A DNA stretch of 47,827 bases, taken from the NCBI RefSeq assembly GCF_003950295.1, contig NZ_RHNP01000021.1:1-47827 (forward strand), read 5' to 3'. The number at the start of each line of letters is the position of its first letter. Positions within the stretch are counted from its first letter, which is position 1. Positions 44,830 to 47,827 of the stretch are shown here, in pieces. This stretch comes from Loigolactobacillus iwatensis. GTDB lineage: Bacteria; Bacillota; Bacilli; Lactobacillales; Lactobacillaceae. The notes beneath the pieces were generated by a model, which was given only the letters and a program-made list of their open reading frames with translations, ran no database searches and was not told the DNA's origin. The translations under genes and the position numbers were made by a program.

Positions 44830-45753
44830 ATGGCTGAATCTTTAACTGAGATTAAACGTCGAATTGATTCGACAAAGAGTACCGAGAAAATTACCCAAGC
44901 CATGCAGATGGTCTCAGCCTCGAAGTTGAATCAAATTGAAAAAAAGTCGTCCAATTATTTGTTATATTCAAGCAAAATTCGCGAAATTGTAACGCATATG
45001 GCCGCTGCGCAATTATTGGCTATTAGTAATTTTAATGATAAAAGTTCTACCAAGGACGGAAAAGATAAGATCCGCGTTAGTAGTATGTTGCAGGAACGAC
45101 CAGTTAAAAAGACTGGTTACCTTGTGATTACCTCAGATCGTGGACTTGTTGGTAGTTATAATAGTAATGTTATTAAGGCTGTTACTGATATGATTACAAA
45201 GGATCATAAAACTTCTGATGAGTATGTCTTTATGGCAGTGGGCGGAACTGGCGCAGACTTTTTTAAAAATCGAGGCATGAACATTGCCTATGAATATCGT
45301 GGTGTAAGTGATGTTCCAACTTTTAACGAAGTTCGGGAGATCGTCACGACAGCAGTTTCAATGTTTGATTCTGGTGTTTTTGATGAACTTTACGTTTGTT
45401 ATAATCACCACGTTAATACATTACGTTCAGAATTTCGGGCTGAAAAGATGTTACCAATTACTGATTTAGATATTTCTGAAGTGAAGGATAAGCACGTTTC
45501 TTATATTGCCGATCCTTCACAGGAGGAAGTACTAGATGCAATCTTGCCCCAATATGCTGCAAGTTTGATTTTTGGTGCATTAATGGATGCTAAGGCCGCC
45601 GAACATTCGGCTGGTATGAACGCAATGCGTAGTGCAACCGATAATGCCAAAGATTTAATCGATCATTTGACCTTGACTTATAATCGGGCACGACAAGGGG
45701 CCATTACCCAAGAAATTACTGAAATCATTGCAGGTGCTAGTGCGCTTGAATAA
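44830..45753 (+). CDS. atpG: F0F1 ATP synthase subunit gamma
   Basis: 307-aa central rotor shaft. N-terminal coiled coil (IKRRIDSTKSTEKITQAMQMVSASKL) and C-terminal coiled coil with MRSATDNAKDLIDHLTLTYNRARQGAITQEITEI-type text, RQGAITQEI near the end. A charged insert around residues 65-95 makes it about 20 residues longer than the E. coli subunit, common in lactobacilli. Confidence 0.96.
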   Translation: MAESLTEIKRRIDSTKSTEKITQAMQMVSASKLNQIEKKSSNYLLYSSKIREIVTHMAAAQLLAISNFNDKSSTKDGKDKIRVSSMLQERPVKKTGYLVITSDRGLVGSYNSNVIKAVTDMITKDHKTSDEYVFMAVGGTGADFFKNRGMNIAYEYRGVSDVPTFNEVREIVTTAVSMFDSGVFDELYVCYNHHVNTLRSEFRAEKMLPITDLDISEVKDKHVSYIADPSQEEVLDAILPQYAASLIFGALMDAKAAEHSAGMNAMRSATDNAKDLIDHLTLTYNRARQGAITQEITEIIAGASALE

Positions 45754-45775
45754 GCTGCTGTACCTAGTAAAATGA

Positions 45776-47245
<1,470 letters not shown>

Positions 47246-47256
47246 GAGGTGTGCAT

Positions 47257-47682
47257 ATGGCTGACAAGCCCGTTTTGACAGTTAATATTGTCACACCCGA
47301 TGGTATTATTTATAATCATCACGCTACGATGATCATTGTTAATGCATTAGATGGTCAGTTAGGAATTATGCCTAATCATGAACCAATTGTGGCACCATTA
47401 CAGATTGATGAAGTTCGCGTTAAGCGTGTTGATCAATCTGATCGTGAAGACGCAATTGCCGTTAATGGTGGTTTTATGGAGGTCTCCGGTAACGTTGCTT
47501 CAATTATTGCCGATTCTGCGGAACGTGAACGTGATATTGATGTTTCCCGTGCGCAATTGGCAGAGCATCGTGCCGAAGAAAACATTAAAAAGGCACAAGA
47601 AAAAGAAGATACTGATGAATTACAACGTGCTCAAATTAAGCTTAAACGTGCGATGAACCGAATTAACGTTTCAAAGCATTAA
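47257..47682 (+). CDS. atpC: F0F1 ATP synthase subunit epsilon
   Basis: 141 aa from ATG 47257 (AGGAGGTG upstream; the GTG at 47251 lies within it). N-terminal beta sandwich with TVNIVTPDGIIY and GQLGIMPNHEPIVAPL, then two C-terminal helices (about 88-138) that can inhibit ATP hydrolysis. Last gene of the operon. Confidence 0.96.
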   Translation: MADKPVLTVNIVTPDGIIYNHHATMIIVNALDGQLGIMPNHEPIVAPLQIDEVRVKRVDQSDREDAIAVNGGFMEVSGNVASIIADSAERERDIDVSRAQLAEHRAEENIKKAQEKEDTDELQRAQIKLKRAMNRINVSKH

Positions 47683-47768
47683 TTTAAGTTAACCAAAAAG
47701 TATGTCGAAGAGCATCTGTTTGTGACGGTGATTTAGTCATAAGAAGGTGCTTTTTCTACGATTAGTCA

Positions 47769-47804
47769 AGAGAAACCTCTATTTTATGGGGTTCTCTTTT
47801 TTTT
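47769..47804 (+). terminator. ATP synthase operon terminator
   Basis: AGAGAAACC paired with GGGGTTCTCT and then eight T. A second imperfect stem (AGCATC...GGTGCTTTTT, about 47709-47755) lies between it and atpC. No further gene starts before the end of the window. Confidence 0.8.
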
Positions 47805-47827
47805 GAGCAGTACTTTAAGATTTTTTC

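Overview
The window looks like chromosomal DNA of a low-GC lactic acid bacterium of the family Lactobacillaceae. The evidence is the tmRNA tag (AKNNNNSYALAA), the tdk-prfA-prmC-sua5-glyA-upp-atpBEFHAGDC order, an ATP synthase c subunit of proton type, strong AGGAGG-type ribosome binding sites, and frequent TTG and GTG starts. Class II fructose-bisphosphate aldolase together with Pgi suggests Embden-Meyerhof glycolysis rather than obligate heterofermentation. The genus cannot be fixed from sequence reading alone.

Layout. Positions 1-6300 are accessory: an Mga/PRD-like regulator, an unrecognised 192-aa protein, an SseB-like protein, two small unknowns and a six-helix membrane protein with a large cytoplasmic tail. 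Positions 6340-7010 hold a 220-bp unit present twice. Each copy has two converging short transcription units that overlap at their 3' ends, resembling a duplicated type I toxin-antitoxin locus. Next come tmRNA (minus), a Cof-type phosphatase, a two-component system, an FtsX-like permease paired with an ABC-ATPase-like protein that has lost its catalytic motifs, a lipoteichoic acid synthase and a VanZ-like protein. Positions 15.8-21.8 kb carry sugar metabolism (GRP-type glucose uptake protein with a CcpA-type cre site on its promoter, pgi, fba), a secreted Ig-like protein and a PAS protein. Within this stretch, the 870-bp gap before fba contains a candidate structured RNA of about 240 nt.

Positions 21.9-31 kb carry tRNA-Gln(CUG), a deoxynucleoside kinase, a cold-shock protein, an orphan class II Fic protein, tRNA-Glu(CUC), a CPBP protease, and a TetR plus heterodimeric ABC exporter operon. 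Positions 31-40.7 kb are mostly housekeeping: serine hydrolase, ManA, MurT without an adjacent GatD, Tdk, PrfA, PrmC, Sua5, GlyA and Upp. Positions 41-47.7 kb are the complete F1Fo ATP synthase operon.

Intergenic DNA is rich in inverted repeats. It includes two dispersed repeat families: a motif containing GTTCTAGAGC, with four copies, two of them beside terminators; and a palindromic element of about 65 bp at 7.1 and 35.4 kb. I see no CRISPR array, rRNA, transposase, integrase or complete prophage. The most novel-looking items are the duplicated convergent small-RNA locus, the structured RNA candidate before fba, and the dead-ABC plus FtsX pair.
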